Assembly (NCBI RefSeq): GCF_037971845.1
Contig: NZ_CP150227.1
Coordinates: 1,798,001-1,862,000, forward strand
Direction: 5' to 3'
DNA: 64,000 nt
Source of the DNA: Paenibacillus sp. FSL R5-0766
GTDB taxonomy: Bacteria > Bacillota > Bacilli > Paenibacillales > Paenibacillaceae
The translations under genes and the position numbers were made by a program. Below, in pieces: positions 62,434 to 64,000 of the stretch. The first letter of the stretch is position 1; each line of letters starts with the position of its first letter. The notes beneath the pieces were generated by a model. It worked only from the letters and a program-made list of their open reading frames with translations, ran no database searches and was not told the DNA's origin.

Positions 62434-64000
62434 GTGAACAAAAGGCAACGATTATATACGGTGCTGGCTGGTGGTGCAGCTGTAATCATGATTGCAGCCG
62501 GGCTGCTGTATATAAACAACAGGGGGGTTCCTGCCGTGGAAGCCGCGGCTTATCTGGATACAACAACCCAAGCCATGCCCGTCACGGAGGAACCGTTGCA
62601 GTTCCTTGGCGACTCTTCGCAGGGGGTACCTGGTATGCAACTGGTCGCTGAAGATCAGGGATTGGCCCTGTACTACAACGAGGAGACAACAGAAATTGCA
62701 GTACGTGACGGAAAAAGTGGAGAGATTTGGTATAGCAACCCGAAAGAACGGGATGGGGACAGTCTCGCTTCCGCATATGAAAAAGAAGTGCTGTCCTCCC
62801 AGCTGAACGTGTCTTTCCGGGATGCGATGGGCACACTGGAGAACTTCCTGAATTTCAGTTCCAGCATCAGCAACAAGCAATTCACTGTGGGGCAGATCGA
62901 TCAGGGCATTCGAGTGAACTATACGCTTGGTGATACGTCGCTTGGCATTGACGCGCTGCCCAAACTGATCAGCAAGCAGCGCCTGGAGGAGAAAGTGCTT
63001 TCCAAACTGGACGCTACTGTCGCAAGATACACATCTGCCCGTTATTATCCAACCAAGAACAATCCGGATATTCTGGAACGGCTGGATGGACAGATCTCGA
63101 AGCAGCTTGTGCTGAACAAGATGCTGGGTGCCTTTGAGACGGCGGGTTACACGGCGGACGATCTGGCTTTTGACAATCAGGAGAATGGAGTCGAAGGCGG
63201 AGGCGTATCGGATAAGCCCAGCTTCGTCATTTCTGTGGAATATCGACTTGAGCAGGGGGCACTCGTTGTGACTGTACCCCTGAGCCAAATAGAAGAAAGT
63301 GGGCAATACCGCATTCGGAACATTGATTTGCTCGCTTATTTTGGTGCTGCGGATACAAAGGGCGAGGGTTATATGCTCGTGCCTGACGGTTCCGGCAGCC
63401 TGATCCACCTGAACAACGGGAAAACCCAGGAAGAGCAGTATGTACAGCGCGTGTACGGCGCAGACCCAAATGATAACTCGCTCAGTCGTCCTCAGGTTAG
63501 TGAATCCGCGTATATGCCTGTGTTTGGTCTGAAGAACGGGGAGAATGCCTGGTTTGCAGTCATTGAAAAAGGGGACGGCATTGCCAGTATCTCTGCGGAT
63601 ATTGGAGGCAGGCAGAACAGTTACAACCACGTGCATGCGACCTTCTCCCTGCGCGGGGAGGATGAGCTGGAGATGTACACCTCGCAGAAAATGCAGGAGA
63701 TCCAGCTGCTTAGCGAAGAGCCTTACCGTGGAGATATTCAGGTCCGTTATCATTTCCTTCATGGAGAAGATGCCAGTTACTCGGGTATGGCCCGCCTGTA
63801 TCAGCAGCAGTTGATCGAACAGGATGTATTGAAGCCGCTCCCGGAACAGACGGAGTTGCCGTTCTATCTGGATGTACTTGGTGCAGTGGACAAAAAGGCT
63901 TCGTTCCTGAGTGTGCCCTATCGAACCACCTTAGCCATGACGACGTACGAACAGGCCACCGAAATGGCGGCGAAGTTGCAGCAGGAAGGTGTAAACCGCG
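62434..64000 (+). CDS. DUF5696 domain protein (3' end beyond window)
   Basis: 522 codons are visible and open to the window end. One N-terminal membrane helix or signal segment (about 8-26), then a large extracytoplasmic region: MQLVAEDQGLALYYNEETTEIAVRDGKSGEIWYSNP, LLAYFGAADTKGEGYMLVPDGSG and a segment leading to PFYLDVLGAVDKKASFL. The pattern is that of DUF5696, a large Paenibacillus protein with a possible glycoside-hydrolase-like C-terminal barrel; that activity is a guess. GTG 62434 is eight bases after AAAGGAGG. Being in the transporter operon, it probably acts on the same glycan. Confidence 0.78.
   Translation, partial: MNKRQRLYTVLAGGAAVIMIAAGLLYINNRGVPAVEAAAYLDTTTQAMPVTEEPLQFLGDSSQGVPGMQLVAEDQGLALYYNEETTEIAVRDGKSGEIWYSNPKERDGDSLASAYEKEVLSSQLNVSFRDAMGTLENFLNFSSSISNKQFTVGQIDQGIRVNYTLGDTSLGIDALPKLISKQRLEEKVLSKLDATVARYTSARYYPTKNNPDILERLDGQISKQLVLNKMLGAFETAGYTADDLAFDNQENGVEGGGVSDKPSFVISVEYRLEQGALVVTVPLSQIEESGQYRIRNIDLLAYFGAADTKGEGYMLVPDGSGSLIHLNNGKTQEEQYVQRVYGADPNDNSLSRPQVSESAYMPVFGLKNGENAWFAVIEKGDGIASISADIGGRQNSYNHVHATFSLRGEDELEMYTSQKMQEIQLLSEEPYRGDIQVRYHFLHGEDASYSGMARLYQQQLIEQDVLKPLPEQTELPFYLDVLGAVDKKASFLSVPYRTTLAMTTYEQATEMAAKLQQEGVNR

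Noticed and set aside
62452..63762. Long minus-strand open frame of 436 codons
   Set aside because: It lies wholly antisense to the DUF5696 gene, which has a good ribosome binding site, family-like sequence and operon context. The antisense product is low in recognisable features and starts without a ribosome binding site.
1..64000. CRISPR arrays, tRNA and rRNA genes, phage or transposase genes
   Set aside because: None was seen: no regularly spaced repeats, cloverleaf sequences or transposase motifs.

Overview
The window looks like a stretch of a Paenibacillus-type chromosome (low-to-moderate GC, spore-forming Bacillota). Supporting signs are strong GGAGG-type ribosome binding sites, frequent GTG and TTG starts, a Spo0M homologue, a BstA/YfiT-type thiol transferase, a BceRS-BceAB module, cre-like boxes, and a carbohydrate ABC locus carrying NHL, YIP1 and DUF5696 proteins. 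No rRNA, tRNA, CRISPR array, phage or transposase gene was seen.

Bases 1-26,700 are almost entirely plus-strand and made of short, tightly packed, mostly monocistronic or two-to-four-gene units. They encode small enzymes and orphan proteins: GNAT acetyltransferases, four NUDIX hydrolases, a nucleoside deaminase, an HD phosphohydrolase, a histidine phosphatase, HAD phosphatases, peptidase E, a PhzF protein, two paralogous zinc-phospholipase-like proteins, a LytTR regulator with a membrane partner, the YdbS/YdbT-like PH-domain pair, and several small membrane proteins or lipoproteins. Two real genes here are only 53 and 56 codons long (17570 and 23884).

Bases 27,000-36,460 hold a minus-strand glycosyltransferase, a DMP19/DUF4375 protein, and a PTS locus: split EIIA, EIIB and EIIC, a GH38 alpha-mannosidase, and a PRD regulator with its own EIIB and EIIA domains. 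A cre box precedes it. The layout resembles 2-O-alpha-mannosylglycerate (MngA/MngB) utilisation. Bases 36,480-52,410 hold Spo0M, a cupin, more GNATs, BstA, a VOC protein, a methyltransferase, a short-chain dehydrogenase, a BceRSAB-type peptide-antibiotic detoxification module with a good BceR-type operator in front of bceA, a ClbS/DfsB-like protein, PgsA, RtcB and a DUF4272 gene.

Bases 52,487-64,000 form a carbohydrate uptake locus. A divergent LacI-family regulator faces a lipoprotein solute-binding protein, a second, membrane-anchored solute-binding protein fused to two carbohydrate-binding-like domains, two MalF/MalG-type permeases, a membrane-tethered NHL-repeat protein, a YIP1 membrane protein and a DUF5696 protein that runs off the window. 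There is no ATPase gene, so a shared MsmK/UgpC-like ATPase is expected elsewhere.

The most unusual signals are the following. Four genes look recently broken: a 28-bp tandem duplication splits the DUF4272 gene, single-base insertions shift a P-loop gene and a lipoprotein gene, and an in-frame stop cuts an AAC(6')-like gene. A GNAT fragment overlaps the end of another gene. A 180-bp MITE-like repeat is present twice in opposite orientation. A 160-bp highly structured palindromic element lies at 25277-25439. Helically phased GCAA repeats lie upstream of the LytTR gene.
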